A DNA stretch of 64,000 bases from Camarhynchus parvulus (Eukaryota; Chordata; Aves; Passeriformes; Thraupidae): positions 32,836,352 to 32,900,351 of the forward strand of contig NC_044601.1 of NCBI RefSeq assembly GCF_901933205.1, written 5' to 3'. A program made the translations under genes and the position numbers. Every line of letters begins with the position of its first letter. The stretch's first letter is position 1. The notes beneath the pieces are model-generated. The model was given only the letters and a program-made list of their open reading frames with translations, did not search any database and had not been told where the DNA came from. Below, piece by piece: positions 49,192 to 61,747 of the stretch.

Positions 49192-52100
49192 AAGAGTGGT
49201 AATGTGAAGCAAGAACACAGAAAAAAGAGCAGAGAATAGTATGAACTTCTTTTCTTTAACCTGCATGCTTGCTTTGTTTTTCTAATTCAGCAGTTCTAGT
49301 GCCTGTAATTCATAATATTAAATTGTAAACTGGGAGCAGGTATGTGTGAGATGAACTAACCTGAGCAATGCAATTCATATGTATGAATATTTGTGAGGTA
49401 CTTTAGTTGTGGGAAGGACATTTTCTCTCTGTTTGCCTGCAAAATATTGCTCTAATACCAAACAACCCAGGCCTGGAGTCCTTGAATGTGTCGCACTCTG
49501 CCCTTGCTCATGACAGACATGGTGGAGCTTAGCATTCCTGGAGGGAAGCACTTACACTATCATCAGCATGAGCATTTTGAGTGGAAGACACTGAAGGATC
49601 ATTGCAATTGGGAATGCTGCAAATGTGCAGCTTATTGTAGACAAAGATAGTCAGAAATCTTCCAGGGGAACACTTTACTCATCCTGAAATGCTGATTAAT
49701 CAAAATCAGAACATTCTGTGGGAATGTGTCTGTTTTAACAAATCTTCTGACAAAACACAGGCATATTTCCAAACTCGCCTGCCAGGCAGGTTTCAGTCAA
49801 AAGCCTGCCCAGTTTCATGCCAGCTTGCCAACCCAGCTCCTTAGCAGTCTGCCCAGCAGTCTGCTGGGGAGAAAAAATGCCAGGCCTTCAGATTTTCCAG
49901 TGCTAGAGCAGGCCATTGAATTAAGTTCCTTAGTGTTGGGTGACCCTGGGCTTGCAGGCTGTTCATCACAAAGCTAGAATGGTCATCAACCTTAAAGGCA
50001 GGCAAGACCAGAGCTGCCTGCCTCGATAACGGCAAGAAAGATGTTTGACTAGGAGTTCTGTAATGGGAGAAGTAAATGAAGGGTGAGGAGGAGTCAGGAT
50101 GCATGAAGGACAGTGAAACATCCACTTCCTTCTACTCTAATTAGTGATCAGACCTGCAACTGACCCCATTTTGGGGGAGTTTCTGTTCTGGATCTGACAG
50201 CCATTGAGAAGGTGAGTAATAAATTGGCTCAATTACTAGAAGACCCCCATCAATTAAACTATCTGTGCATGTAAAGAAGTGTTTTGACCTTTTTTCCTCT
50301 CTAGGTCCAGTTTAACTCTTTCCTTTGGTGGGGTAGATGGAGCAGCAGAGTCCCTTTTTTGTCATATGGTGTGCTTGTAACAAGCCCAGCTTACTGATGT
50401 TTACTGCAGAGTGACTTCATACATCTGGATGGTAGACCAAGTTCTTTCCAGCACAGAGGATTCACCCTGTTCACAGATCTGTGATTGCCACAAGAACCAT
50501 CCAGAAGGTCAGTGAAAATTCAAGCAACCTGTCCTAATCGGCTTTTTTGTTTTGTTCTGCGAGGGCTTTTTGTCTGGCTTCTTGGTTGTTGTTGTAGTTT
50601 TGGGTAGGTTGTTTTCTTTTGCTTGTTTGGTTTTTTTGTTCTTCAGAGTTTGGGTTTTTTTTAATATTGTGTTTTGGTTTTTGTTCTGTATTCTTTTTTC
50701 TCAAGAAGAACTCAGAAATGCAAAATTGGAACAGGAAATACATTTGGTAAGGCATTCTGATAGTGGTAATCATAGCGGTAGTCTATCTTTACTAGCAGCT
50801 TTGGAGTGTCTCACTGATCTCTTCATCTTTTAAAGGATGTGCTCTTATCCTGTAATGGAAAAGAGCGTGAAGGGCCTCTACAAAGGCTAGTGAGTATCTG
50901 TGCACTTCCATCAGGTCTAAAACTACACATTTCCCCATCATCTGCTGCTTGCTTGACCTCAAGTTTTCAGTAGCAAACCAGTTCACAAACTGTGTGAGCA
51001 TGTTACCTATAGCCTGGGATAGGAATGAAGGCTGACACCCTGCAGCTGAGAAAATGGTCTTGCTAAACACTTCTTTAAATTATCCTTTTTAGTAGGTGTT
51101 ATTGTTTTCTTTCTGTTTATGAGGCAATATATTCTATTCTAAGAATAATAGCTGAGGAACAGTAAACAAAATAGCAAATTGAGGCTTTGGATGACAAGTG
51201 TTCTTGACCATTTTATTGCATTGCTGTTACTGGGCACTGGGCTTAGCTAACACCAATTCATCTCCATGAGAATTGTTGACAGAATACTAAAACAGCTTTG
51301 TGTTAGAGAATAATATGTCAGTCTGGGAGGAATTGTCCGTGCTTATTCTTCTGAGACTTGACGATGTTCTTTCACGGCTAATTAGCCCAAGCAGAATTTA
51401 GCTCAGGTACATAGGGCAGGAGTACAGCTGCAACAACTACCATTTAGTTACGTTGGTAATGAAACTGTGTTTCTAAGCTCCCACAGATTAAGGTGGTCTG
51501 TGCTGTTCCTGCTAGAAATATACTAATCTTAAAAGAGAAAATGCTCATATTTGAGAAGACTATTAGTATCAGGGAAATAACATTTTACTTCTCAAATATG
51601 TTTGGAGCCAAATAACAGTAGAATCATAGTCTATAGAACTTGTAGACTATGGAGGTAAATTCTATGTTTATTTACACAAATTGCATGGACAGCACTTGAG
51701 ACTTGGCCTAGATAAAGGAATAATCTCTTACTCTTTCCATGTTTGCTTGCTGTTAAATATTTTCAGGAAGTCTTGCTTTGCTGATCCTTTATTTTCCTTA
51801 GACTGTTTTCTGGGGATATTTGAGAGAATGTTTAGTTTATGGATCTTTTTGTACTCATCGCCACTAGCAGTGGAAGTCTGGTTGCCTTGACTTAATTCTG
51901 GACCATGGCTGTCTCGCTGCTCAGTAAGAAGTTCACAGATAATATTTCACATTTCATCTCAAACCAACGTGGCTACAACTGCTTTTGCCCCTGGACAAAC
52001 ATCAACACTTCCCAACTCTGTCATTCTCCCCTTCTGGTTTCTCCTCTGTTTGAGCATGAGGAAAGGCAACTCAGAAGCTAACTCAACAAATCTCAAGAAA

Positions 52101-53039
52101 ATTTTCCTCCAGGATGTGTCATCACTAACAGACATAAGGAACAGATTCTGCCAAGTTCTGAGGGGAGGTTGGGTGGATTGCAAGGGTGTGTGCCATGTGC
52201 AGGCAACAATATTGGGATAGCAAGGAAAAAAGAAAAATCCTCCATCCCTTCAGTTTGTTGCCTCATTCCTTCTTGGTGTGCCACAGCTCAGCTTTTAGAG
52301 CTAATTCAAAGGACTTTTCTAATTGCTTAACCTAAAAATATTTCACTAACAATACTAGGTAAGCCTAGCTTGCCACTAACACTACGGACATTTTGAACCA
52401 TTACTCAAATTAGTGTACTATTTCCAGCCTTTGTCCTGTGTTGATGACAGCTCAATGTAAAAGCAAGAATACAGTCAAACTTAATGTTTTCTTGCGTGTT
52501 TTCTTTCACATATTACTCTTGTTAGCAGCAGGTCTGAAGTCATAAATAAATTAATTTTTTCTGTAGAGAAGATGCTTGTAGCTTTGAAGTTTGCAGCTAC
52601 ACAGGTATATGCAACATTAAATCGGGATTTCCTTTTCTCTAGCTCCAGTTTAATTTTGTAATAAATTTTATCCACGTCTATCTGTTCTAACATAAGAGAT
52701 GTGTACTGAATATTCGTGATGTACTGGTGTTTATGCATGAAGAATGAGAATATGATTGTCAAAATAGATAAACAAACTATATTTCCATTTCCTATCTAAA
52801 GGCATATATAGGCATTGAGACATAAGGTACCCCTGAAATAGCTTTGTTTAAAGACTTCTGAGCCTAAATGGCTTCATTGGACCACATATTCTCCAACCCT
52901 ACTCTCTTACTAGATTTAACTATTTTTTGCATTTGACATTTGTTTCTTGCATGAAATACAATGAAGAAAACTGTGTATATATTATTATGTAAGTCTCTAT
53001 CATACTTATTTTTTGAGAACTACTTTTTAGCCTGCTAGT
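49192..53039. other. no gene seen
   Basis: Non-coding. Includes a T/G-rich low-complexity tract at 50,541-50,692 and a 9-base perfect hairpin (arms 51,625-51,633 and 51,643-51,651). Frames up to 94 codons lack known motifs. Confidence 0.6.
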
Positions 53040-53158
53040 AAGTTGGTTTTTCCATGTGGTGCTTTATGAAGGAATAAGGGTCGTTCAGGACATGTTTGGA
53101 CAAATGTTTGAGGATTGGACCTAGATGATCCTTAAGGCCCCTTCCAACTCAAACCATT
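53040..53158 (+). mobile_element. CR1 LINE 3' fragment, left part
   Basis: The stretch ends with the + strand phrase CTAGATGATCCTTAAGGCCC followed by CTTCCAACTCAAACCATT, the typical avian CR1 3' terminus just before its ATTCTATG-like tail. It is interrupted exactly there by the solo LTR. A short tail remnant (GTATGAATCCATGGTTC) reappears after the LTR, at about 54,226-54,260. Confidence 0.85.
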
Positions 53159-54225
53159 TGTGTGGGTTTGTGTGGCCAGGTTTTGGGGCTTCAGAGGTGG
53201 TTTCTGTGAGAAGCTGCCAGAAGCTTCCCCCATGTCAGATAGAGCCAGTGCCAGCCAGCTCCAGGACAGACCAGCTGCTGGTCAGAGCCAAGCCAGTCAG
53301 GAGGGATGGTAAAGGCCTCTGTGATAACATATTTAAGACGTAAAAAAATACCTTAATGGGCAGATTGTAATTGGTGCCAAAGAATACATTCAAGGAACAA
53401 CTTTGCAGACACTGAGGTCAGTGGAAAATGAGGGCAAGGGGTGTTCCAGGTGCTGGAGCTGGGATTCCCCTGCAGCCCCCGGTACAGACTATGGTGAAGC
53501 AGCTGTGCCCCTGCAGCCCATGGAGGTCCATGGGGATGCTGACATCCACCCACAGCCCGTGGAGGAGCCCCAGGCTGGAGCAGGTGGATGCCTGGGAGGA
53601 GGCTGTGAGCCCTTGGGAGGCTCCTGGCAGACCTATGGAGAAAGCGGCCCATGCTGGAGCAGGTCTCCTAGCAGGATTTGTGACCCTGTGGGGGACCCAT
53701 GCTGGAGCGGGCTGTGCCTGAAGGACTGCAGCCTGTGGAACAGTGACCCATGTTGGAGCAGTTTGTGGAGAACTGTTTCCATGGGATGGACTCACACAGG
53801 AGATGCTGATGGAGGACTCTCTCCTGTGGGAGGGATCCCACACAAGAGCAGGAGGAAGACTTCTCCCTGAACAGCAGTAGGAATATCATGTGATGTACTG
53901 ACTGTAACTCCTCTTTCCCATCTCTCTGTCCTTTCTCTCACTGGGAGGGAGGAGGTAGAGCCGGGAATGAGGAGGAGTGGAGGAAAGGTGTCTTTGAGAT
54001 ACATTTTACTTATCCTGCTCTGACTTTGTTAGCATTAAATTCAATTACTATCCCCAAAGTGAGTTTTGAGTTTTGTGCATGATGGTGAGTGATATCACCT
54101 GATCCTTATCCCCAGGAATCCTTTGCTATACTTTCTTTCCCATGCCCAGTTGTAGAGGGGAGTGTTTGAAGCAGAGGGGGCTTCAGTGGGTGCCTGGCAT
54201 AAATCCAGGGTTACTCACCTACCGT
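53159..54225 (+). repeat. solo LTR of an endogenous retrovirus, inserted in a CR1 tail
   Basis: Begins TGTGTGGGTTTGTGTGG and runs about 1.07 kb. It is GC-richer than its surroundings and has no internal retroviral genes. ATTAAA at about 54,034 is a plausible polyadenylation signal in a region matching U3-R-U5 order. Words such as CATGCTGGAGCAG recur within 53.45-53.76 kb as degenerate internal repeats and give a 155-codon Gly/Trp/Pro-rich + frame with antisense partners; these look like by-products of the repeats. The right end is not sharply defined and no clear target-site duplication was seen. A solo LTR is the usual product of recombination between the two LTRs of a provirus. Confidence 0.8.
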
Positions 54226-54260
54226 TGTATGAATCCATGGTTCAAGATCCATGATGACTG
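54226..54260 (+). mobile_element. CR1 tail remnant, right of the LTR
   Basis: GTATGAATCCATGGTTC resembles the degenerate ATTCTATG tail units of CR1. It continues the interrupted element at 53,040-53,158 across the LTR insertion. Confidence 0.55.
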
Positions 54261-57200
54261 ACTGTTCATTACCACAGGTACATTTATTAACTCAGGACAT
54301 TCTTCAGGTTAGGGTCCACCCAGCTCAACACATAAGCTGCCCTGTAAGTAATAAACACTGATACCCTTCTCTGATGGTGAGTGTCTTTATGGGTATGCCA
54401 CAAAAGGCAAGCTCACTTTTGCTCTTTGTGTCTTTTCTTGCATATTAGGCCACTTTCTACCCACCCTTCTGGATGCCAGATGTACAAGTCTGCAGCTCAA
54501 AAGGTAGGAAGTCACTGGTGCAAAAGAGGTTCGTACCAGCAGTGCTTGGTAGATGTTTCTCCAAATGTCTGTCAGACAAAGCCCTGCTCTGGAAGTGAGT
54601 TGTAGCAGTCCCAGTTTCTCACACCTCTAGGCCCAGTTGGACTCATCGGCAAGAAAGATACTTCCCTTCTGCATTAGTAGAAGGAAAAACTTTAGTCACC
54701 TGAGCATGCCAAGGATGAAAAGGAATTACAGCAATGTAATGTCTCATTCTCCTATGTTACCAAGCAGCAGAGCAGAGAATTTCAGGAATGAACCTTTGAA
54801 TTAAGATATCTGCTAACCTTTAAATGGTAAAGACCATGCAATGACAGTTGTTGAGCAGCCAAGAGCATGCTTCTCAGCGATCTCTGCTAAGGGTGTTTTG
54901 CAGACTCTTTACAGTTCTTGAGAGAAAGGGTCTAGGACTAAGAATTATACTTCATTCTCCCAATAAGGCTATAATTAACCTGTTCAGTGCCTGCACAGAT
55001 TTAGTGTACAATAACCATAAAACAATAGTAGAATCATTCCCTGCACAGAACAAAGGCTTCTTCTTCTCCATCTGATAATCATAGCTCTGTGACAAACTTT
55101 TTATAGTTCTTCTTGTCTTTAAGTTTACTATTCAAATTTTTATTCAGTAGAACACATTTCCAATTATTTTGCAAAGTGTAGCGGTTTCACCAAATGATTC
55201 ACTGATAATTACTGTGATAGGAGAGCCAACTGCTCAGTATGTTAATATGCATTTTACTATTCTTAGTTGTTATGGTCACTGTAAAAACCCATCGTGAGAT
55301 GTTTGCTCTCAGCGTCCTATCTCAAAACACAACATCATATAAAAATATCTGTCCCCAGTGTCTTTCTGCCTGCAGTGGTCAAGCACACTGATTTCCAAAC
55401 ATCTTGGTAAACCAAGCAAGGTATATTTCTTAAAGATTTAGTGCTGTAATTGAAGTCAGGATTAATCACAAATGTAAATCATCAAAGTCAGTGGGATGAC
55501 TAATGTGAACAAAGATTAAATGGCAAGACCAAGTCGCAACTGTGTTTAAGAAATGACTGCCAAAATCCCCCATCCCACTGGTTTCTTTACACATTTCTCA
55601 CCTTGGAGTATGACAAATGAAGCAGAAAAATAGATGACTAGAAAAGTAGCAGTGAATAGTGTTAGGTCATATTGAAAAGATTCTGACTAAGAATTTTGAC
55701 TTTCCCTTGTCTTGGCTCTGCTGGAGACCAGGCAGTGAATTTTGTGACTTTTATTATCATTTTTGAGTAATTCATTTAGATGACTAACTGAATGAGGTTT
55801 GTGTTAATTCTATCATTTGGGAAACTTTTACGCAAGATGCTTTTATTTTGTTTTGGAGGTAAGATTGCTCATATCCACATGGACAGAAAACTGTTTAAAG
55901 GGAAAGTGTGAAAAGATGTTGGAGGGAGTAGTTTGCCTGCTTCTGTCACAAAATTTCATCTGCTGGGGCTTTAGACAAGATCTTACCAGCAGTTGCTTCA
56001 GTTGCTGCAGACCAGGAGAGCCTCTGGAAATGAAGGATCTTTGGTCCCCTCTAGTAGATCTAATCTTACTTCTCAAGAAATCCTCACTTCACAGCCAAAT
56101 CCTCCAAATTATTGGCCTGTCTCATTTAATCAGAGTGATTCAAAAGTCAACAGCTCTGAGTAAGTACACATGTGAAACCCCATTGGTCCTTGGCAATTTC
56201 TGAGCAAGGTGCCACCAAGTAGAACCTAGTGTGGAGAGCTTGTTTCACCATCCTGAAGCAGTTCCCAGTGGCAATGACTTGTCCCAGTGGCAATGACTTG
56301 TCTCCCTCCTGTGCTGTTGGCCATTAGAAATTGCTGATCTTCCTATCTGTGTGTCATCTCCACCTTCCTTTCAAATTAATGTGGGTGTAAGGTGTGCCTT
56401 GCCATCTCAGTCACTCAGAGTGCCTACTGGCTTTCCTTCTCCTGTGTTTTTATGTGGTGCGCTCCAGATTCCCTACTGATCATGTCTGCTACTCAGTCAT
56501 GGGAAGAGGGAAGCTAGGACTCATCTTTCTTTCTTTTTTTTTTATTTTTCTCTTCAGTGATATTCTTAGCATTTCCCACTTTCTAGATGCATAATATACA
56601 CTTCATAAAATGGCACATTTTCACATTCTTGAGGGTTTTCCAGTGATTTGTTTTCCAGTCCAACATTGAAAATGAATGGTGTTACATGTTTCTACTTTCC
56701 ACAACATTGGCAGCATTATCTTTAGAGCCTCAGTAAGGACAGTGTTATACATATTAGTAGTATATGTGTTCATTAATGAAAAGAACATTTGAAAATACTT
56801 CTTTTTGTGTTTAAAGTATCTAGGTGAAATCAGATACTTCCATCAGTCCTGGAGATATTGCTGTTCCTAATATTGTCTCTCAGTCTAAGTGGGTAACATG
56901 GTCTATGGGCAGAACTGGCATTTGTGACATAAGAAACAGGATATTTTTGTTTGCTCTTAAACTCATCTAAAATACTTGAACCCCATAACCTTCTTAGCTT
57001 GCCATATGAATAGCCATGAAGCCTTAAGTAGGCTGTTGCAGTGCAAAAGTATAATGTAAATTTTCTTTATTTGTCCATGCTCTTATTGTGAAATTTTTGG
57101 TGTTTCTTCACACTTAACAGTTCCAGTAAACATTGCCTCACTTATGTCTGCCTAAGTTACAATGTGAACATCTATTTCTCTCGGGTTTGCTTTTAGCAAG

Positions 57201-59615
57201 AGTACATTACAGCACAAATATTTTTCCAGAACAGTTTCCACAAATGTTCCCAGATGCATGGAAATATTTTGATTAATACTTTCAACTGTAGTCAAATGAC
57301 TTGCCTTTTTCTTTAGTGCATTTTATTTCTCTCTTTGATCTTTATAAAATCACAATCTCATCTATTTTATGGAATTTTCACTACTGCTGTTCTTGAGCAG
57401 GAAGCCCTGGAGGAGTCAGTTAGTTTCAAACGTTTTTGAGCACTGATCACATTAAATATATAAAAAGATTGATGAATACAGTTTTCTGTAATTGCAATGC
57501 TATGTAGTAAACCTCCTACAGATATAAAGAAAGCAATACAAGACAACCAAGGGTAACAGCAGAAGTCACCATCTCTTCAGTTAATTTCAGAGAGTATGTG
57601 TGTGTGTCTACACATATAAATAAATCATTAAAATGTGTTTAGTAGAGCATAATCTTAAGAAATATTTTATTCTTATTTTGCTCCATATTTATTTCATTTA
57701 TTACATTGTACTGTACATGGACTATAACAAAAGTGAGGAATGAAAGCCTTTTTTCTTTGGACACATTGGAACTTTTATTTTCATCTGATTCTAAATTTCA
57801 AGTTGGGTCATATTCAAAGCTGATATATTATTATGGAAAGTCCAAGAGGCATGGACACAACTGAATGCCAAGGTGTTAACCAATGTTTGAGATGATAGGC
57901 ACTACTTCTGTTATATATTTTTAGTTGCTTCTCAAATGCCTTTCTAGACTTCCATATAGTACTAAGACTCAGTGTAGCCTCAGAAATTCTCATTAAGCCA
58001 AAATCAGAGGTAGTGTTAAGAGAGTTTAAGTCATGTAGCAATAAATACCAATGAATTCTAAAGGAGTTGAAGTTAATATTGTGCTGTCCAAAAGCAAGTA
58101 TAAATCATACCATGCTAGAGTCAGCTGAGAATTTAGCTGAAGATCTTCATGACCTACTTCATCCCTCCAATAGGAAAATCAGCAGAGGTGGATAATCATA
58201 GAATGATTCTCTTTTTTAGTTTTCCCAAAAGCCTTAGACTCCTTTTGTGCAGAATACACAAAGCTATGTCTTTCATCCATGCTATTTTTTCTGTATCTCA
58301 GGAGAGGTAGAAAAGTGGTGAATATGTTCCTTTAACCATATAAGCATTCACCCCTGCATCCCACCTTATCCCTGAATCTGTCAAGTGCCCACTGTAAGAT
58401 TTGAAGAGTGAGACCAGATTTTGCTGTAAAAGGTTTAGACTTTCCTGACCTTCAACAAATAGAAGTAATGTAAAATATAGAATATATCTTTGCTACTAAT
58501 CTGGGAGAAAGATCAGGTCTGTTTTTATGGCTGATTATAATTAGTGACAAACATATAAGCAAATAGGTGACCAAACTCCATCTGGAATATTATTTCCAAG
58601 ACTGTCCACCCACATAGGAAGGATATTATTTGCCTTGGAGACTTCTTTCTAGAATTCTAGAATTTCAAGAACCTGAGTCATGAAGGCAAATTTGAACTAC
58701 TGCTTTTTTTTTTTCCCCTTCTAGATATGAGAGTTAAAGTTGTTAAAAGTGTATGCCCAGGATTCATAAGAAACCACTTATCACAGTGAAAACAATATGT
58801 ACCATTTAATTTAAAAAGCTGCCTGAAGGTTCAGGATTTACTTTGGCTTTTGACAGTCCTAAGAACTCAGTGCACTGGATTGGTGCAATATGTGAGGGAC
58901 ATAATGTGGGCTGCACAAGATTCCTCAATAGGTTCTTCAGTGTGCCTAAGACCTTAAGTAAGCCACCAACATTTATGAGCAAGCAGGTCTTCAAGCTTTT
59001 TGCTGGATCTCATGTCTGACATTTCCAGTAGCATGCCAACTGTCCCTGCATGTCTGTTATCCACTGGCAAGTGGAAGCATGGGAAAAAAAGCCCTGATTG
59101 TGCAGCCTCCAGGTGGAGGCAGTGGTTGATCTCGGACCCGAGCTGCTTTTGAATCCCCATTTGTGTTACAGTGGGCTCCATAGTCTGTTACCTTTAACAA
59201 GGCTGCATATGCTAGATACTAGAAATAGGAAAGGAAGAGGGGTAAACCAATGTGAGCAAAGGGTATTAGACCTTTCATATTAAATAACCCATGAAATAAT
59301 CTAGAAATGGATTCAAGGCACTTAGATTTTATTGTGGAGGGATATTATGGGTACATGTGTTAAAACACTGAGGGCTGAGATAAACAAAAAAAATAGTCTA
59401 AATTTGCTTTCTGTTAGGTTTGCTTTACTCCAGAGGGCTATCTCTGTTGACACATAAATAGAGGATGACAGAGTAATGTACCAGGATAATGTTGGTGAGA
59501 ACTATACTATTTCGGTAAGTGTTTAACAGAATGAAATCAGGAATCATTTACGTTCTGGAACTATGATTTAATAAAGAAAATTTTCTCTTGTCTCCATAAA
59601 TTTTACTTCTGAAAG
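54261..59615. other. AT-rich DNA upstream of the CpG island, no gene seen
   Basis: No exon or transposon was recognised. A perfect 19-base tandem duplication lies at 56,263-56,300. The 128-codon frame at 55,817-56,203 has no familiar domain. The base composition is that of the desert and changes abruptly at about 59.75 kb. Confidence 0.6.
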
Positions 59616-60560
59616 AAAAAAAAAAAAAAAGAGATGGAGATACAAACCTTCCGTGAGGACAAACAAGAGGAAGATACGTATTGCACACCTAATCAAACGT
59701 GTGCTTTCAAACCCATTCTGGGATGCCAGCTGGATTTCTTGCTGGCCATGTGTCACTTTCTAAAACGGAAGTTAAACAGGGGGCAAAACCAGCAGCAGGC
59801 TCCCCACGGCATCTCCGCTCACCGGGAGGCAAGGCTCGGGCTGCGGGGACGGGGAGCTGCTGGCTGGGGTCGCCCCGGGAGGGACAGCGGGACCCAGCTT
59901 CTCCGAAGCGCGTCCCCGCTTCCGCGCAGCGCTTCAGCGCTGCCGGCTCAGAGGCGAGGGCGGAGATGAAGCAACGCCACCGAAATCCTTCAGCCTTGAC
60001 GGCCACGAAGGCCGGCGGACAAACCTTGGCGCCCGCGGAGCCCAGGGCCAGGCGGCGCCCCGGCAAGACCGCCACGGGTTCCTTCCCCCTTGCCATTTCT
60101 CTCCTCCTCGCCTTTTATGATTATCACCCCTGCTTTCCGGGAGTGACAGGAGCCGCAGCGCGACCCGCCGGCGGATCACCCGTGCGCGTGGCGAGGCCGC
60201 GGGTACGCGCCTTGGGAGCGTGGCTTCCGCGTCCTTGTTCGATGGCACGGAGACGGCGGGTGCGAGGGCTCGGTGCCCGCACGCCGCGCAGACACACCCC
60301 CGCAACGCCGGGCACCCCGGCACAGCGGCGGGAGCCGAGGCGGCGGCGGCGCGGGGCGGGGAGGCGGCGCTCGGGCCCCGCCGCGCGGGAGCGGAGGCGC
60401 CGCGCCCCAGCGGGCGGAGGCTGCGCGGGGCGAGCGCCCCCAGCGCGCTGCGGCCACGCCGGTTACGTAAGCGCGGCCACCCCCCGCGCCACCCCCGCCC
60501 CCGCCGGCGGTTATGCAATCGCAGCACACAGACCTACTGTACCGCGCGCCGCCCCGCGCC

Positions 60561-60592
60561 CCGCCCCGCCCCGCCCCCAGCGCTCCCATTGG
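60561..60592 (+). promoter_or_regulatory. GC boxes and inverted CCAAT box (core promoter)
   Basis: Repeated CCGCCC units (60,561-60,577; Sp1/KLF-type boxes read on the opposite strand) stand just before ATTGG (60,588-60,592), the inverted CCAAT box bound by NF-Y. No TATA box follows. The arrangement predicts dispersed start sites at roughly 60.63-60.72 kb, upstream of the donor at 60,868. Confidence 0.6.
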
Positions 60593-60639
60593 CCGGGTCC
60601 CGGCAGCGCCTGGCGCCGACTGGCCGGTCGCGGCCGCCA

Positions 60640-60868
60640 GTCACGGCGCGGCGCGGCCGGCATGCGGGCTATGAGCGCCGCGCCGCGCAGCCCTGACCTA
60701 CTAACACACATCCCTCCGCGCCGCCGCCGCCGCGCGCTCCGCCCGCCGCTCCGCCGCCGCCCGCACGGCGCGGCACCGCACCGCGCCCGCTCCGCTCCGC
60801 CGCCCGCCCGCCCAGCCCGAGGACCGGCGCGAGGCGAGGAATGCTCGGCGCTCCGCGGTGCGCTGCAG
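60640..60868 (+). other. candidate alternative first exon ending at a splice donor
   Basis: Downstream of the GC and CCAAT boxes, sequence ending CGCTGCAG is followed by GTGGGAAG (GT at 60,869-60,870), a fair donor. The 5' end is only estimated from the promoter boxes. The segment contains ATGs at 60,661 and 60,670 in a frame open across the donor, but its Arg/Pro-rich translation looks non-coding, so a 5' UTR exon is more likely. Confidence 0.35.
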
Positions 60869-61654
60869 GTGGGAAGGAAGGCGCGCGTACAAAGTTGGGG
60901 TGCCCGCCCGGTGCTTCGCTCTAGCTTCGGGCGGGGGTCGGCTGCTGCTTATGGGGAGCTCAGCCGGCTCCGGCCGCCGCCGGGCGGGGAAGGGTCGGGA
61001 GGCAGCCCCGCTCTGCGCGGCCGCGGGCGGCTCGGCGGAGGGGTGGTGGCGCGGGAGGCAGCCCAGAAGATGCCGACCGACGGCTTTCGCTGTCGGGGCG
61101 TACTCGTTCCTGGCGTGCCGCGCTGCCCCCCGCGTGTCCTCGCAGCGAGCCCCGGGCAGCGCCGCCGGAGCTGCTCTCCCGCGTTGCATAATGTGCCGGT
61201 GGGGAGCGGAGCTGCCGCGGCGGACGCCGGGCGGGGCGGAGGGCTGGGTCCCGGGCAGCGCCCGCCGTGCCTCGGCCGCAAAACCACCGGGTGCTGCTGC
61301 CGGAGCCCGCCGGCCAGAGCCAGTCCTCTCTCGGGCGGCGTAGGGGCATGCTGCCCCCGGGCAGTCCGGATCAATGGCAGCGGCCCGGGACCGGGGCTGC
61401 GCTTGTCTCAGCCAGCCCTTTCCGTCACTTTTTGTCGCTGGTTTTTGGGCGCTGCGGGACCGATCGCATAATAGTTCCTGGAAATGTTGCATTATGTAAC
61501 CACAAAATATGCTGGCAGCGGGGCTGGGAAGAGGGAGCTAATTATGCGATTTTATAATCTCCCTACAAAGAAACTAGGACATTCTCGCCCCGAAAAAAGA
61601 GCCCCCCCAAACCCGTAACTGTAACAGGTTTTGTTAAAGTGTGTTTATTAAGGG

Positions 61655-61690
61655 AAGTAGACAACTGGGTAAGTGGGGAGGCGAGGCGCG
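61655..61690 (+). other. strong splice-donor candidate
   Basis: ACTGG followed by GTAAGTGGGG (GT at 61,669-61,670) is the closest match to the vertebrate donor consensus in the island. It could end an exon starting in the middle sub-island. No exon start can be placed. Confidence 0.3.
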
Positions 61691-61737
61691 CTCGCCGGCT
61701 GCGTGCCGGGTGCCTTAAAACGAGATTTGTGTTGGGT

Positions 61738-61747
61738 CTATATTTAG
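61738..61747 (+). promoter_or_regulatory. MEF2-type site
   Basis: CTATATTTAG fits the MEF2 consensus YTAWWWWTAR exactly. It is a single site in the AT-richer middle of the island, so function is uncertain. Confidence 0.3.

Noticed and set aside
55817..56203. 128-codon + frame
   Set aside because: Cys/Leu-rich chance-like translation with no domain and no exon signals.
58193..58215. ATCATAGAATGATT resembling a CR1 tail
   Set aside because: Only a short palindromic match, with no CR1 body next to it.
59699..61471. 590-codon + strand open frame across the CpG island
   Set aside because: Stop codons are AT-rich, so frames stay open in GC-rich DNA. The translation is Arg/Pro/Ala/Gly-rich with no known domain, equally long frames run on the other strand, and the frame starts in the AT-rich flank without a promoter.
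60701..61492. 263-codon - strand open frame in the CpG island
   Set aside because: Overlaps the + strand frame with the same compositional bias. No domain, and no evidence for leftward transcription.
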